Positions 1 to 10,965 of a stretch of 51,290 nt of DNA are shown one piece after another. Position 1 is the first letter of the stretch; every line of letters starts with the position of its first letter. Location: NCBI GenBank assembly GCA_947455645.1, contig CANGPA010000008.1, forward strand, positions 1-51,290, in the 5' to 3' direction. The DNA is from Hyphomicrobiales bacterium (GTDB lineage: Bacteria; Pseudomonadota; Alphaproteobacteria; Rhizobiales; Beijerinckiaceae). The position numbers were made by a program, and so were the translations under genes. Under the pieces are notes generated by a model. It made no database searches. It was given only the letters and a program-made list of their open reading frames with translations, and was not told the origin of the DNA.

Positions 1-651
1 ACGATTTTGCGTCGTGGCGCAGGCTGGTTTTCTTCGATCGGCAATCCCAACAATGTCGGCACGAAACTGTTCTGCGTGTCAGGCCATGTGAACACGCCGT
101 GTAATGTTGAGGAGGCGATGGGCATCACCTTCCGCGAATTGATTGATCGTCATTGTGGCGGTGTGCGCGGGGGATGGGATAATTTGAAGGCGGTTATTCC
201 AGGTGGTTCTTCTGTGCGTATGGTACCTGCTGATCAAATTATCGATACGCCGATGGATTTCGATTCACTCTCAAAGCTCCGCTCTGGTCTCGGCACGGCA
301 GCGGTGATCGTCATGGATAAGTCGACTGATGTTATTCGTGCGATAGCGCGTTTATCGGCCTTCTACAAACATGAAAGCTGTGGCCAATGCACGCCATGTC
401 GTGAAGGCACGGGCTGGATGTGGCGCGTGATGACGCGCATGGCCGAAGGTCGCGCGCAGAAAAAAGAAATCGACATGCTTTTGGAAGTCACGAAACAGGT
501 CGAAGGTCATACGATTTGCGCGCTGGGTGATGCGGCCGCATGGCCGATCCAAGGTTTGATTGCGCATTTCCGGCATGAGATCGAGGAGCGGATTGATCAA
601 TATTCAGCCAATCCGCATTCCGATCCCGTCCGCATGATGGCGGCGGAGTAA
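1..651 (+). CDS. nuoF: NADH-quinone oxidoreductase subunit F, C-terminal part
   Basis: The reading frame is open from the first base of the window, so this is the 3' part (216 codons) of a gene that begins upstream. NuoF is the FMN- and NADH-binding subunit of complex I in the peripheral arm on the cytoplasmic side. The visible part carries the C-terminal 4Fe-4S (N3) cluster motif: a CxxCxxC group (Cys-Gly-Gln-Cys-Thr-Pro-Cys, bases about 379-399) followed by the distal cysteine in Thr-Ile-Cys-Ala-Leu-Gly-Asp near base 520. The SLBB-type segment lies before it. The FMN and NADH glycine-rich site lies outside the window. It ends nine bases before nuoG, as in a standard nuo operon. Confidence 0.97.
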   Translation, partial: TILRRGAGWFSSIGNPNNVGTKLFCVSGHVNTPCNVEEAMGITFRELIDRHCGGVRGGWDNLKAVIPGGSSVRMVPADQIIDTPMDFDSLSKLRSGLGTAAVIVMDKSTDVIRAIARLSAFYKHESCGQCTPCREGTGWMWRVMTRMAEGRAQKKEIDMLLEVTKQVEGHTICALGDAAAWPIQGLIAHFRHEIEERIDQYSANPHSDPVRMMAAE

Positions 652-660
652 GAGGACGTC

Positions 661-2724
661 ATGAGCAAGATCATCATCGACGGCAAAGAGATCGACGTAC
701 CGGCAGAGTATACGGTTCTTCAAGCGTGCGAAGAAGCGGGCGCTGAAGTGCCGCGTTTCTGTTTCCATGAGCGTTTGTCGATTGCCGGCAATTGCCGCAT
801 GTGCCTTGTGGAAGTGAAGGGTGGACCGCCAAAGCCGCAAGCCTCTTGCGCGTTGAATGTGCGCGATTTGCGTCCTGGCCCGAATGGTGAGCCGCCTGTC
901 GTGTTCACCACGTCGCCTATGGTGAAAAAAGCACGCGAAGGCGTGATGGAATTCTTGCTCATCAATCACCCGCTTGATTGCCCGATATGCGATCAGGGTG
1001 GTGAGTGCGATCTACAAGATCAGGCCATGGCCTATGGTGTTGATACGTCGCGTTATGATGAGAACAAGCGCGCGGTCGAAGACAAACATATCGGCCCACT
1101 TGTGAAGACCACGATGACTCGCTGCATTCAATGCACGCGCTGTGTGCGCTTCTCGACGGAAGTTGCGGGCGTGACCGATCTCGGGCTTATTGGCCGTGGC
1201 GAAGATGTCGAGATCACCTCTTATCTCGAAGCGGCGATGACGAGCGAGTTGCAGGGCAATATCATCGACCTTTGCCCTGTTGGGGCGCTGACCTCTAAGC
1301 CTTATGAATTCAAAGCGCGTCCATGGGAGCTTACCAAGACCGAGTCCATCGATGTGATGGATGCGGTGGGTACCGCGATCCGTGTTGATAGTCGTGCGAA
1401 TGAAGTCATGCGCGTGATGCCGCGATTGAATGAAGCGGTGAATGAAGAATGGCTTTCTGATAAAGGCCGTTTCATTTTTGATGGCCTTAAAACACAGCGG
1501 CTTGATCGTCCTTATTTGCGCGTCAATGGCAAGCTTCAACCTGTGTCTTGGGCGGATGCCTTTAACGCCATCGCGGCAAAAGTGAAATCAACGACACCGC
1601 AAAAGATTGGCGCGCTCGCAGGCCAATTGGCGAGTGTCGAAGATATGTTTGCATTGCAAGCGCTCATGAAGGCGCTTGGTTCGCCAAACGTCGATGCGCG
1701 TTATCCGGGCTCGCCTCTGCATCCGAAACAGGGGCGTGCGTCTTATATTTTCAATTCGACGATTGCTGGCATTGAAGACGCCGATGCGATTTTGATTATC
1801 GGCTCCAATCCGCGCCATGAAGCTCCTGTGCTGAACGCGCGTATCCGCAAGCGCTATTTGAAAGGCGGCTTGTCGGTTGCTGTCGTCGGCGAGAAGGCTG
1901 ATCTGACCTATCCCTATTCTTATGAAGGCGCAGGTCCCGAAAGTCTTGAGGCGGCAGCTGCAAAACTCTTCGCTGGTAAATCCAAGCCTATGATCATCGT
2001 GGGCCAAGGCGCGTTGAACCGCGCTGACGGTGCGGCGGTTCTTGCAACTGCCGGAAAGCTCGCCAAAGCACATGGTGCGCTTACGGCCGAGTGGAATGGC
2101 TTTAATATTCTTCACACGGAAGCATCATTAGTTGGCGCGCTCGATATCGGCTTTGTACCGGGTGAGGGCGGTCTTGATACGGCGGGTATGATCAAGGCTG
2201 GTGCTCTTGATGTTCTCTATCTCTTGGGTGTTGATGAAGTTGAAATCCCCGCTGGTGCCTTTGTGGTCTATCAAGGTACGCATGGAGATCGCGGCGCACA
2301 TCGCGCGGATGTGATTTTGCCGGGCGCAACTTACACCGAAAAATCCGGCCTTTATGTAAATACAGAAGGGCGTGTGCAACTCGCCAATCGCGCGATTTTC
2401 CCGCCTGGTGAAGCGCGTGAAGATTGGGCCATCATCCGCGCGCTTTCGGTTGCGCTTGATCAACCCTTGTCTTTTGAATCGCTTACCGCTCTTCGTAAGG
2501 CGCTTTATGCCGCCCATCCGCATTTTGTCGTGATTGGCTCGATTGCCCCGGGTGATACGGCATCGATTGATGCGCTTGCGGCGCTTTCCGCAACGCCGGG
2601 CAAAGAGGCGTTCCAACCGGCGATTTCCGAATATCATTTAACCAATGCAATCGCGCGCGCTTCAAAAGTGATGGCGGATTGCGCAGCGCTGGCGCAAGCG
2701 CGTCATGCGGTTGCAGCGGAATAG
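661..2724 (+). CDS. nuoG: NADH-quinone oxidoreductase subunit G
   Basis: This 687-residue iron-sulfur subunit of complex I passes electrons through the peripheral arm. An N-terminal ferredoxin-like 2Fe-2S domain has Cys34, Cys45, Cys48 and Cys63. The His-ligated 4Fe-4S motif follows (His103, Cys107, Cys110, Cys116), then a second 4Fe-4S site (Cys155, Cys158, Cys161, Cys205). The rest is a molybdopterin-oxidoreductase-like fold without cofactor motifs. The length is that of alphaproteobacterial and mitochondrial homologues, shorter than the E. coli protein, and I see no extra N7 cluster motif between residues 210 and 260. The ATG is preceded by an AGAGGA-type site. It sits between nuoF and nuoH in the operon. 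Confidence 0.97.
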   Translation: MSKIIIDGKEIDVPAEYTVLQACEEAGAEVPRFCFHERLSIAGNCRMCLVEVKGGPPKPQASCALNVRDLRPGPNGEPPVVFTTSPMVKKAREGVMEFLLINHPLDCPICDQGGECDLQDQAMAYGVDTSRYDENKRAVEDKHIGPLVKTTMTRCIQCTRCVRFSTEVAGVTDLGLIGRGEDVEITSYLEAAMTSELQGNIIDLCPVGALTSKPYEFKARPWELTKTESIDVMDAVGTAIRVDSRANEVMRVMPRLNEAVNEEWLSDKGRFIFDGLKTQRLDRPYLRVNGKLQPVSWADAFNAIAAKVKSTTPQKIGALAGQLASVEDMFALQALMKALGSPNVDARYPGSPLHPKQGRASYIFNSTIAGIEDADAILIIGSNPRHEAPVLNARIRKRYLKGGLSVAVVGEKADLTYPYSYEGAGPESLEAAAAKLFAGKSKPMIIVGQGALNRADGAAVLATAGKLAKAHGALTAEWNGFNILHTEASLVGALDIGFVPGEGGLDTAGMIKAGALDVLYLLGVDEVEIPAGAFVVYQGTHGDRGAHRADVILPGATYTEKSGLYVNTEGRVQLANRAIFPPGEAREDWAIIRALSVALDQPLSFESLTALRKALYAAHPHFVVIGSIAPGDTASIDALAALSATPGKEAFQPAISEYHLTNAIARASKVMADCAALAQARHAVAAE

Positions 2725-2737
2725 GGGAGAGAGGCTC

Positions 2738-3772
2738 ATGGCACAAGACATCGCCTCTTATGGCTGGGCACTCGCTCTTGGATTAACAATCCTCAAGAGC
2801 CTGGGCCTCCTCGCGATCCTTCTGGTTTTCGTCGCTTTTATTCTGTTGGCAGATCGAAAAATCTGGGCTGCGGTACAATTGCGTCGTGGTCCGAATGTGG
2901 TTGGTCCGTTTGGCCTGTTTCAAAGCTTTGCGGATCTGCTCAAATTCATTCTTAAAGAGCCAACCATCCCGGCAGGCGCCAATAAAGGCGTGTTTTTGCT
3001 CGCCCCCTTGGTCACAACAACACTTGCGCTTTCGGCTTGGGCTGTCTTGCCGGTGATGGATGGCTGGGCGATTGCCAATATCAATGTTGGTGTTCTGTAT
3101 ATATTCGCCGTGTCATCGCTTGGCGTTTATGGCGTCATCATGGGTGGTTGGGCGTCGAATTCGAAATATCCTTTCTTGGGCGCGTTGCGTTCGGCAGCAC
3201 AAATGGTGTCTTACGAAGTCTCGATCGGCTTTGTGGTCATCACCGTTCTTCTATGCGTTGGATCGCTGAATTTATCTGATGTCGTGAACGCGCAGCACGG
3301 GTCTTATGGCTTGTTCAATTGGTTCTGGTTGCCGCTGTTTCCGATGTTCATCATCTTTTTCATTTCGGCACTCGCGGAAACAAACCGTCCGCCTTTCGAT
3401 TTGGTTGAAGCGGAATCCGAACTCGTTGCCGGTTTCATGGTCGAATATGGCTCAACGCCATATATGATGTTCATGCTTGGGGAATATGTCGCCATTGTCA
3501 CCATGTGTGCGATGACGACGATCCTGTTCCTTGGTGGTTGGCTGCCACCTTTTGATGTTGCGCCCTTCACCTGGGTTCCGGGTGTGATCTGGTTTGTGAT
3601 CAAAGTGTGCTTCGTCTTCTTTATGTTCGCGATGGTGAAGGCTTTTGTGCCGCGCTACCGCTATGATCAATTGATGCGTCTTGGCTGGAAAGTGTTCCTG
3701 CCGATCTCGCTCTTCATGGTGGTTGCGGTTGCGGCGGTCCTTCAATTTACCGGCTGGGCGCCGGGTCACTGA
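2738..3772 (+). CDS. nuoH: NADH-quinone oxidoreductase subunit H
   Basis: NuoH is the membrane subunit of complex I (344 residues) that forms the quinone entry site with NuoB and NuoD and links the peripheral arm to the proton-pumping arm. The sequence is almost wholly hydrophobic with about eight membrane segments, and it has the conserved loops [18 protein letters not shown] near residue 40 and the acidic [20 protein letters not shown] stretch near residue 220. I chose the ATG at 2738, which has a GGGGAGAGAGG purine tract just upstream; an earlier in-frame ATG overlaps the end of nuoG and lacks this signal. Confidence 0.96.
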   Translation: MAQDIASYGWALALGLTILKSLGLLAILLVFVAFILLADRKIWAAVQLRRGPNVVGPFGLFQSFADLLKFILKEPTIPAGANKGVFLLAPLVTTTLALSAWAVLPVMDGWAIANINVGVLYIFAVSSLGVYGVIMGGWASNSKYPFLGALRSAAQMVSYEVSIGFVVITVLLCVGSLNLSDVVNAQHGSYGLFNWFWLPLFPMFIIFFISALAETNRPPFDLVEAESELVAGFMVEYGSTPYMMFMLGEYVAIVTMCAMTTILFLGGWLPPFDVAPFTWVPGVIWFVIKVCFVFFMFAMVKAFVPRYRYDQLMRLGWKVFLPISLFMVVAVAAVLQFTGWAPGH

Positions 3773-3785
3773 GGAGAGACACGCG

Positions 3786-4274
3786 ATGCGTTTGCAACAA
3801 GCAGCTAAAGCTCTTCTCCTGAAAGAGTTCATCGGCGCCTTCGCACTGTCGATGCGCTATTTCTTCAAAGCGAAGGCGACAATCAATTATCCGTTTGAGA
3901 AAAATCCCGTGAGCCCGCGTTTTCGTGGTGAGCATGCGTTGCGTCGCTATCCCAATGGCGAGGAGCGCTGCATCGCGTGCAAACTCTGCGAGGCGATTTG
4001 CCCGGCGCAAGCGATAACCATCGAAGCGGGCCCGCGCCGCAATGACGGCACGCGTCGCACGACACGCTATGACATCGATATGACGAAATGCATTTATTGC
4101 GGCTTCTGTCAGGAGGCTTGCCCGGTTGATGCCATCGTCGAAGGACCCAATTTCGAATTTGCCACCGAGACCCGCGAGGAACTGTTCTACGATAAGGAAC
4201 GCTTGCTTGAAAACGGCGCGCGGTGGGAACGCGAGATTCAACGCAACATCAAAGCCGATGCGCCCTGGCGCTAG
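3786..4274 (+). CDS. nuoI: NADH-quinone oxidoreductase subunit I
   Basis: This 162-residue ferredoxin-like subunit of complex I carries clusters N6a and N6b close to the quinone site. Two classical 4Fe-4S motifs are visible: Cys62, Cys65, Cys68, Cys72 and Cys102, Cys105, Cys108, Cys112. The N-terminus is an amphipathic membrane-associated helix, as in homologues. The start at 3786 follows a GAGGAGAG site; a longer frame upstream runs into nuoH and is not needed. The spacing to nuoH (13 bases) and nuoJ (21 bases) fits one transcript. Confidence 0.97.
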   Translation: MRLQQAAKALLLKEFIGAFALSMRYFFKAKATINYPFEKNPVSPRFRGEHALRRYPNGEERCIACKLCEAICPAQAITIEAGPRRNDGTRRTTRYDIDMTKCIYCGFCQEACPVDAIVEGPNFEFATETREELFYDKERLLENGARWEREIQRNIKADAPWR

Positions 4275-4295
4275 GCGAAAGACGGAAAGACAGAC

Positions 4296-4901
4296 ATGAG
4301 CGTCGCTCAGGCATTTTTCTATCTCTTCTCGGCTGTCATGGTCGGCTCCGCCTTCATGGTGATTGTGTCGCGCAATCCCGTGCATTCGGTTCTGTTTCTC
4401 ATTTTGACCTTCGTCAATGCGGCGGGTCTCTTTTTGTTGATGGGCGCTGAATTCCTCGCGATGATTTTGATCGTCGTTTATGTCGGTGCGGTCGCGGTGC
4501 TCTTCTTGTTTGTCGTCATGATGCTCGATGTCGATTTTGCCGAGTTGAAACAGGGGTTCGCCAAGCATTTGCCGTTGGGTTCAATCCTTGGTCTGATCTT
4601 CCTGATCGAACTCGTGATGGTGATCGGCACTTATTTTGTCAGTCCCGACGCGGCGCGGACCGCTCCCAAGCCTGACACGACCGTGTCAAACACCGAGGCA
4701 CTCGGCCGTGTGCTTTACACGGACTATATTTATTATTTTCAGATTGCGGGACTTGTCCTGCTCGTTGCAATGATTGGCGCCATTGTTCTCACTTTGCGCC
4801 ATAAGGTGGGCGTGAAACGTCAAAACATTGCTGATCAAGTGGCGCGCACGAAAGAGACTGCAATGGAAGTGCGCAAGGTCGCATCGGGCCAGGGATTGTG
4901 A
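4296..4901 (+). CDS. nuoJ: NADH-quinone oxidoreductase subunit J
   Basis: NuoJ (201 residues) is a small integral membrane subunit of complex I, equivalent to mitochondrial ND6, located between the quinone chamber and the antiporter-like subunits. Five hydrophobic segments are visible, including the conserved third one with [10 protein letters not shown] (near residues 63-73), where a pi-bulge forms in known structures. The C-terminal ~35 residues are charged and polar, probably a cytoplasmic tail. Its order between nuoI and nuoK is standard. Confidence 0.95.
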   Translation: MSVAQAFFYLFSAVMVGSAFMVIVSRNPVHSVLFLILTFVNAAGLFLLMGAEFLAMILIVVYVGAVAVLFLFVVMMLDVDFAELKQGFAKHLPLGSILGLIFLIELVMVIGTYFVSPDAARTAPKPDTTVSNTEALGRVLYTDYIYYFQIAGLVLLVAMIGAIVLTLRHKVGVKRQNIADQVARTKETAMEVRKVASGQGL

Positions 4902-4911
4902 GGCAGGGATT

Positions 4912-5217
4912 ATGATTGGACTGACACAATATCTCACCGTATCGGCGATCTTGTTCACGCTTGGCGTGTTGGGCATTTTCGTTAACCGCAAAAATGTGAT
5001 CGTCATTTTGATGTCGGTCGAATTGATCCTCTTGTCGGTCAATATCAATCTTGTGGCCTTCTCGACCTATAGCGGCAATTTGGCCGGTCAGGTCTTTGCG
5101 CTTCTCGTTCTCACCGTCGCTGCCGCAGAGGCGGCAATTGGTCTTGCAATTCTGGTCGTTTATTACCGCAACCGCGGCTCGATTGCGGTTGAAGACATCA
5201 ACACGATGAAAGGTTGA
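4912..5217 (+). CDS. nuoK: NADH-quinone oxidoreductase subunit K
   Basis: NuoK (101 residues) is equivalent to mitochondrial ND4L. It has three membrane helices and takes part in the proton path next to the antiporter-like subunits. The two conserved glutamates in membrane segments are visible, one in the Met-Ser-Val-Glu-Leu-Ile-Leu stretch near residue 36 and one in Ala-Ala-Glu-Ala-Ala-Ile-Gly-Leu near residue 72. I chose the ATG at 4912, ten bases after nuoJ, preceded by an AGGCAGGG tract. A longer frame into nuoJ would add a charged, non-conserved leader. Confidence 0.96.
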   Translation: MIGLTQYLTVSAILFTLGVLGIFVNRKNVIVILMSVELILLSVNINLVAFSTYSGNLAGQVFALLVLTVAAAEAAIGLAILVVYYRNRGSIAVEDINTMKG

Positions 5218-5240
5218 GCGGAGCAATTCGCGCACGCGTC

Positions 5241-7238
5241 ATGATCCAAGCAATCGTCTTCTTCCCGCTTTTAGGCTTTCTTATTGCCGGCCTGTTCGGC
5301 CGCGTTATCGGTGCACGCGCGAGTGAAATCGCGACCACAAGCCTGCTCCTGATCGCTGCGATCCTGTCTTGGATCACATTTATCCAAGTCGGTTATGGCG
5401 CCGGTGGAAAGGTGGAAGTGCTCGGCTCATGGATGCGCTCGGGTTCATTCTCGGTGGATTGGACCTTGCGGGTTGATACGTTGACGGCTGTCATGCTCGT
5501 GGTCGTCAACTCGGTCTCCTCGCTCGTGCATCTTTATTCCGTCGGCTATATGCATGAAGACCCCTCACGGCCGCGCTTCTTTGCCTATTTGTCGCTGTTT
5601 ACTTTCGCGATGCTAATGCTGATCACATCGGACAATCTTGTTCAGATGTTTTTCGGCTGGGAGGGTGTCGGGCTTGCGTCCTATTTGCTGATTGGCTTCT
5701 GGTATGATCGACCCACCGCAGTTGCGGCGTCCATGAAGGCTTTCATAGTCAACCGCGTGGGCGATTTTGGGTTCGCTTTCGGAATTTTTGTGGTCTTTGT
5801 TTTAACAGGTACCGTGAATTTCGATGCCATTTTTGCAAAGATCGGCGCGCTTGGCGGCATGAAAGTCGATTTCCTCGGTATTGATTGGGACGCCTTGACC
5901 ATTGTGTGTCTGCTGCTCTTTGTCGGCGCGATGGGTAAATCGGCGCAGTTCCTGCTCCACACATGGTTGCCGGATGCAATGGAAGGTCCAACTCCGGTTT
6001 CCGCACTCATCCATGCTGCAACCATGGTGACCGCGGGTGTATTCATGGTGGCGCGCTTGTCGCCTCTGTTTGAAGCCGCACCAGCCGCGATGACGGTGGT
6101 GGTTGTCGTGGGCGCAACGACAGCGTTTTTTGCTGCCACGATTGGTCTTGTTCAAAATGACATCAAACGTGTGATTGCCTATTCAACCTGTTCGCAATTG
6201 GGATACATGTTTGTGGCGCTTGGGTCGGGTGCTTATGGCGCGGGTATTTTCCATCTCTTCACGCACGCCTTCTTCAAGGCGCTGTTGTTCTTAGGTGCAG
6301 GATCGGTCATTCATGCGATGCATCACGAGCAAGACATTCGCAAAATGGGCGGTCTTGCGGGCAAGATTCCGGTCACCACCACTTTGATGGCGATCGGCAC
6401 ACTCGCGCTCACCGGCTTTCCGATGACCGCGGGTTATTTTTCAAAAGACGCCATCATCGAAGCGGCTTTTGCCTCGCATAATCCGGCGCAAGCCTATGCG
6501 TTTATTCTGCTGGTGGTTGCCGCGTTTATGACCAGCTTCTATTCATGGCGTTTGTTCTTCCTGACCTTTCTCGGCAAGCCGCGTTGGGGGCATGATGCCG
6601 ATCACGCTCACGGCCATGATGATCACGCGCATCATGATCATGGCCATCATGGTCATCACGATCATGCGCATGAGCCTCATGAATCTCCGCTCGTCATGCT
6701 CATTCCCTTGGTGCTTTTGGGCGTCGGAGCGCTTGCTGCGGGTGCTGTGTTCGCGCCGGCCTTTATCGGCGAGTCTTATGATCACTTCTGGAAGGGCGCG
6801 CTCTTCACGTCCGAGCATAATCACGTCATGCACGAGATGCATGATGTTCCGGCTTGGGTGAAATATTCCCCCTTTGTCATGATGCTGGCGGGCTTTGGGC
6901 TTGCTTGGCTCTTCTACATCGCCAAGCCTCATTTGCCGCGCGATCTCGCTCAAAGCCAGCCGATCCTCTATCGGTTCTTGCTCAACAAATGGTATTTTGA
7001 TGAGATTTATGACTGGCTGTTCGTCAATCCGGCAAAAGCGATTGGTCGTTTCTTGTGGAAGAAGGGCGATGGTCGCGTGATTGATGGTCTTGGTCCTGAT
7101 GGTGTTGCTGCGCGTGTTGCTGATATCGCAGCCGGAGCGACGCGTCTTCAGACCGGTTATCTCTACCACTACGCTTTCGCGATGTTGATTGGCCTTGCGG
7201 CCTTCGTCACCTGGTCCCTGTTCGGCGGAGTGCACTAA
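5241..7238 (+). CDS. nuoL: NADH-quinone oxidoreductase subunit L
   Basis: NuoL (665 residues) is the distal antiporter-like proton-pumping subunit, with the long lateral helix at its C-terminus. The conserved [16 protein letters not shown] segment, the Lys in the [19 protein letters not shown] region and about 16 membrane segments are visible. A striking loop at residues 451-480 has 15 histidines in 30 residues, interleaved with Asp, Ala and Gly. The ATG at 5241 gives the standard hydrophobic N-terminus; a TTG at 5214 overlapping the nuoK stop is possible but less likely. It overlaps nuoM by one base (TAATG), which implies translational coupling. Confidence 0.95.
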   Translation: MIQAIVFFPLLGFLIAGLFGRVIGARASEIATTSLLLIAAILSWITFIQVGYGAGGKVEVLGSWMRSGSFSVDWTLRVDTLTAVMLVVVNSVSSLVHLYSVGYMHEDPSRPRFFAYLSLFTFAMLMLITSDNLVQMFFGWEGVGLASYLLIGFWYDRPTAVAASMKAFIVNRVGDFGFAFGIFVVFVLTGTVNFDAIFAKIGALGGMKVDFLGIDWDALTIVCLLLFVGAMGKSAQFLLHTWLPDAMEGPTPVSALIHAATMVTAGVFMVARLSPLFEAAPAAMTVVVVVGATTAFFAATIGLVQNDIKRVIAYSTCSQLGYMFVALGSGAYGAGIFHLFTHAFFKALLFLGAGSVIHAMHHEQDIRKMGGLAGKIPVTTTLMAIGTLALTGFPMTAGYFSKDAIIEAAFASHNPAQAYAFILLVVAAFMTSFYSWRLFFLTFLGKPRWGHDADHAHGHDDHAHHDHGHHGHHDHAHEPHESPLVMLIPLVLLGVGALAAGAVFAPAFIGESYDHFWKGALFTSEHNHVMHEMHDVPAWVKYSPFVMMLAGFGLAWLFYIAKPHLPRDLAQSQPILYRFLLNKWYFDEIYDWLFVNPAKAIGRFLWKKGDGRVIDGLGPDGVAARVADIAAGATRLQTGYLYHYAFAMLIGLAAFVTWSLFGGVH

Positions 7239-8743
7239 TGTCCATGATCCTCTCCGCTCTCATTCTTCTGCCGCTGATTGGTGCCGCGATGATTTTGCTT
7301 GTGCCGAAGGATACGGTCGGCACTCTGTCCAACATTCGTTGGATTGCGTTGGGCACAACCATCATCACCTTTGCTGTCTCGCTTGTTGCTTGGCATCGCT
7401 TTGATGCGACAAGCCCTGCGTTCCAATTTGTGGAGCAAGGCGCGTGGATTTCTGACACGATCCGCTTCAAGCTCGGTGTGGATGGCTATTCCATGCCATT
7501 CATCATTCTCACCACATTCCTGATGCCGTTTTGCATTCTTGCATCATGGATATCGATTGAGAAGCGCGTGTCCGAATATATGATCGCGTTCCTCGTGCTC
7601 GAGGCATTGATGATCGGTGTTTTCGCGTCGCTTGATCTTGTTCTCTTTTATGTCTTCTTCGAGGCTGGTCTCATCCCGATGTTTCTCATCATCGGTGTAT
7701 GGGGCGGTAAGCGCCGCATCTATGCGAGCTTCAAATTCTTCCTCTACACGCTGCTCGGCTCTGTCTTGATGCTGATTGCGATCATGACAATGTATTGGAC
7801 GGCGGGCACCACCGATATCCCGACACTGATGACCTATTCATTCCCTGCTGGAATGCAGAAATGGTTGTGGTTCGGATTCTTCGCGTCCTTTGCAGTTAAA
7901 ATGCCGATGTGGCCGCTTCATACATGGTTGCCGGATGCGCATGTGGAAGCGCCAACAGCCGGTTCAGTTATTCTGGCAGCCATTCTTTTGAAAATGGGTG
8001 GTTACGGTTTCTTGCGGTTCTCTTTGCCGATGTTCCCGCTTGCCTCCGCAGAATTTGCCCATTTCATGTTCTTCTTGTCGCTCGGTGCGATCATTTACAC
8101 ATCGCTTGTGGCGCTCGTTCAAGAAGACATCAAAAAACTCATCGCCTATTCGTCGGTCGCGCATATGGGCTATGTCACGCTCGGCATCTTCACGCTTACG
8201 CCGCAAGGCATTGAAGGCGCCATGTTCCAGATGATCAGCCACGGCTTGATCTCTGCTGCGCTGTTTTTGTGCGTGGGTGTGATTTACGACCGTATGCACA
8301 CGCGTGAGATTTCAGCCTATGGAGGCCTTGTTCATCGCATGCCGCTTTATGCGGCACTGATGATGGTCTTCACCATGGCCAATGTCGGTCTTCCGGGAAC
8401 CTGCGGATTCATTGGCGAGTTTTTGACCTTGCTCGGTTCACGAATTGCCAATTCATGGGTTGCGTTGTTTGCAACAACGGGCGTCGTGCTCTCTGCCACC
8501 TATGCATTGTGGATGTATGCGCGCGTGGTGCTCGGCAAACTCGTCAAGCCAGAGCTGATGTCGATAAAGGATCTCTCACCACGCGAGATGGTTCTCTTGG
8601 TTCCGCTCGCCGTGCTGACAATTTATTTCGGTTTCCACGCGAATGCCATTCTTGATGTTGTGTCGGTGCCGACAGAACCTCTTCTGGCCTCGCTCAAAGC
8701 AGCGGTGGGGTCGGTTAAAACCGCCGCACTTGCGCTTCCATAA
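7238..8743 (+). CDS. nuoM: NADH-quinone oxidoreductase subunit M
   Basis: NuoM (501 residues) is the second antiporter-like proton-pumping subunit, equivalent to mitochondrial ND4. About 14 membrane segments are visible, with the conserved [18 protein letters not shown] stretch near residue 145 (essential Glu) and the [19 protein letters not shown] segment near residue 225 (conserved Lys). The ATG overlaps the nuoL stop by one base. The protein lacks any His-rich insertion of the kind seen in its neighbour NuoL. Confidence 0.96.
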   Translation: MSMILSALILLPLIGAAMILLVPKDTVGTLSNIRWIALGTTIITFAVSLVAWHRFDATSPAFQFVEQGAWISDTIRFKLGVDGYSMPFIILTTFLMPFCILASWISIEKRVSEYMIAFLVLEALMIGVFASLDLVLFYVFFEAGLIPMFLIIGVWGGKRRIYASFKFFLYTLLGSVLMLIAIMTMYWTAGTTDIPTLMTYSFPAGMQKWLWFGFFASFAVKMPMWPLHTWLPDAHVEAPTAGSVILAAILLKMGGYGFLRFSLPMFPLASAEFAHFMFFLSLGAIIYTSLVALVQEDIKKLIAYSSVAHMGYVTLGIFTLTPQGIEGAMFQMISHGLISAALFLCVGVIYDRMHTREISAYGGLVHRMPLYAALMMVFTMANVGLPGTCGFIGEFLTLLGSRIANSWVALFATTGVVLSATYALWMYARVVLGKLVKPELMSIKDLSPREMVLLVPLAVLTIYFGFHANAILDVVSVPTEPLLASLKAAVGSVKTAALALP

Positions 8744-8755
8744 GGGTCACGCTCC

Positions 8756-10198
8756 ATGTCATCGAGTCTTGCAGTTTTACCGGTGGTGGCTCCCGCGATC
8801 CCCGAACTTTTTGCGGGTGCGGGCGTGCTTGGTTTGGTCCTGGCGGGCGCAGCGCTGGGCGATAAATCCTATCCCTTTATCCGCTGGCTTGTGATGCTCG
8901 TGCTCGCGGTCACTTTGGTGCTCGTTTATCTTGCGAGCGGCACGCATGCAGAAGCCTTTGGCGGCGCCTTTGTGAGCGATGGTTTTTCGCGTTTCATGAA
9001 AATTGCGATGCTCTGGGGCTCGCTTCTTACGCTCATCATTGCTGAATCCTATTTGAAGGACACGCGTCGTCAGGCCTTCGAATTTCCGCTTCTTATTCTC
9101 ATATCAACCGTCGGCATGATGCTGATGATATCGGCCAATGATCTCATTGCGCTCTATCTCGGTCTCGAATTGTCTTCGCTCGCGCTTTATGTCGTGGCCT
9201 CGTTTGATCGCGATAATGTACGCTCGTCCGAAGCGGGTTTGAAGTATTTTGTCTTAGGCGCTTTGTCGTCGGGCATGCTGCTTTATGGCGCGTCGCTCGT
9301 GTATGGCATGACGGGTGAGATTGCATTTGCGGGTATTTCCAAAGCGCTTACGGGCACGGCATCGGTTGGTGTCATATTCGGTCTTGTCTTTGTGCTCGCC
9401 GGTCTTGCTTTTAAAATTTCAGCTGTGCCGTTTCATATGTGGACGCCGGATGTCTATGAAGGCGCGCCGACGCCGGTTACGGCCTATTTTGCAGCGGGTC
9501 CAAAAATTGCGGCCATTGCCCTATTGGTGCGGGTGGTTGAGCAAGCCTTCCCCGGCATCACATCGCAATGGCAACAGGTGATTGTGTTCATGGCGATTGC
9601 ATCAATGGGTCTTGGTGCCTTTGCCGCCATCGGTCAAAAAAACATCAAGCGTCTCTTGGCCTATTCGTCGATCGGCCATGTCGGTTATGTCTTGGTGGGT
9701 CTGGCTGCGGGAACGCCCGAGGGCGTTGCCGGTGTTGCCACCTATATGGCCATCTATCTCGTCACAAGTTTTGGCGCTTTTGCTTGCGTTCTGGCGATGA
9801 AGCGCAATGATGTCTATTGCGAAGACATCAGCGATCTGGCCGGTCTTTCAAAAACCAATCCGGCTTTGGCCTTTGCCTTCGCCATGCTGATGTTCTCACT
9901 CGCCGGCATTCCACCGCTCGCAGGATTTTTTGCAAAATTCTATGTGTTTGCCGCGGCTGTGAATGCAAAGCTTTATCCGCTTGCCATCATTGGCGTCGTC
10001 ACCAGCGTTGTGGGTGCCTATTATTACCTGCGTATCGTCAAGATCATCTATTTTGATGAGCCGAAGGAAGGCTTTGTTCCGGCACCGATTGCTGTGCGGT
10101 TTGTTGCGTCTGCCGCAGCGGTACTTGTGTTGGCCTTTGTGTTGGCACCGGCTCCTCTTGTGACGGCGGCAACGGCAGCTGCCAAGGCACTCTTCTGA
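8756..10198 (+). CDS. nuoN: NADH-quinone oxidoreductase subunit N
   Basis: NuoN (480 residues) is the third antiporter-like subunit, equivalent to ND2, next to NuoK. It is hydrophobic throughout. The conserved LGLELSSLALYV stretch (key Glu) is near residue 135, and the KISAVPFHMWTPDVYEGAPT region with its conserved Lys is near residue 220. It is the last complex I gene of the operon, and birA begins two bases after its stop, an arrangement common in Alphaproteobacteria. Confidence 0.96.
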   Translation: MSSSLAVLPVVAPAIPELFAGAGVLGLVLAGAALGDKSYPFIRWLVMLVLAVTLVLVYLASGTHAEAFGGAFVSDGFSRFMKIAMLWGSLLTLIIAESYLKDTRRQAFEFPLLILISTVGMMLMISANDLIALYLGLELSSLALYVVASFDRDNVRSSEAGLKYFVLGALSSGMLLYGASLVYGMTGEIAFAGISKALTGTASVGVIFGLVFVLAGLAFKISAVPFHMWTPDVYEGAPTPVTAYFAAGPKIAAIALLVRVVEQAFPGITSQWQQVIVFMAIASMGLGAFAAIGQKNIKRLLAYSSIGHVGYVLVGLAAGTPEGVAGVATYMAIYLVTSFGAFACVLAMKRNDVYCEDISDLAGLSKTNPALAFAFAMLMFSLAGIPPLAGFFAKFYVFAAAVNAKLYPLAIIGVVTSVVGAYYYLRIVKIIYFDEPKEGFVPAPIAVRFVASAAAVLVLAFVLAPAPLVTAATAAAKALF

Positions 10199-10200
10199 TT

Positions 10201-10953
10201 GTGACCTTTTCTTCAGCGGCCGAAAAATTTGGCTTTTCAGCGGAGCATCATGGGAGCGTCGGCTCCACCAATGATCTGGCTATGGCGTCTCTGCGCGAAA
10301 AGGGTATTTCCGGTCATTGGGTGATTGCTGATCAGCAAGAAGGCGGGCGCGGACGTCTCGGTCGCGTCTGGGTGTCGAAACCCGGCAATCTTTACGCATC
10401 ACTCGCCCTCGTCGATCCGTGTGACATGGCGCGGGGCTTTCAACTGGGCTTTGTCGCAGCTTTATCGATTTATGATGCGATGATTACTTTGGGTGTGCGT
10501 TCATCGCGTCTTTCGTTGAAATGGCCCAATGATGTCCTGCTGGATGATGCAAAGCTCTCAGGCATTTTGGTTGAAGGCACACGTTTGGGAGAGACGCAGT
10601 TTGGCGCGGTCATCGGCTGTGGCATCAACATCGCCCACCATCCGGATAACACGCCTTATGCAGCGACAGATCTCGCAGCATCCGGTATAAATACAAATTG
10701 CGTTGATGTTTTTGGCGCGTTAGCAGGCGCCTTCCGTCACAATATCGATCTTTATGCCAAAGGATCCGGGTTTTCGGTCCTCAGGTCACATTGGCTTGAG
10801 CGCGCGCGTGGTCTTGGCGGTCCGATTGTCGTGCGTGAGCGTAAAGGGGAACGCAGCGGCGTTTTCAGAGGTCTTGATGAGGATGGCCGTCTTTTGCTTG
10901 AAGCAGAAGGTGCCGTCACGCCAGTCACCGCTGGCGATGTCTTTTTTGAGTGA
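10201..10953 (+). CDS. birA: Biotin--[acetyl-CoA-carboxylase] ligase
   Basis: This 250-residue ligase activates biotin with ATP and attaches it to the carrier lysine of biotin-dependent carboxylases in the cytoplasm. The conserved biotinyl-AMP loop GGRGRLGRVW is near residue 42-51 and the catalytic KWPNDVLLDDAKLSGILVE segment lies near residue 103. It has no N-terminal winged-helix DNA-binding domain, so it is a monofunctional ligase and not a repressor. The start is GTG, two bases after the nuoN stop, so translation is probably coupled. RNase J follows 12 bases downstream. In this group birA at the end of the nuo operon is a familiar arrangement. Confidence 0.93.
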   Translation: MTFSSAAEKFGFSAEHHGSVGSTNDLAMASLREKGISGHWVIADQQEGGRGRLGRVWVSKPGNLYASLALVDPCDMARGFQLGFVAALSIYDAMITLGVRSSRLSLKWPNDVLLDDAKLSGILVEGTRLGETQFGAVIGCGINIAHHPDNTPYAATDLAASGINTNCVDVFGALAGAFRHNIDLYAKGSGFSVLRSHWLERARGLGGPIVVRERKGERSGVFRGLDEDGRLLLEAEGAVTPVTAGDVFFE

Positions 10954-10965
10954 GAGGATGGCCTG

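Noticed and set aside
6543-7235. Long minus-strand frame opposite the His-rich part of nuoL
   Set aside because: It is the reverse of a CAT/CAC-rich coding stretch, with Met/Ile repeats and no family features; nuoL on the other strand is certain.
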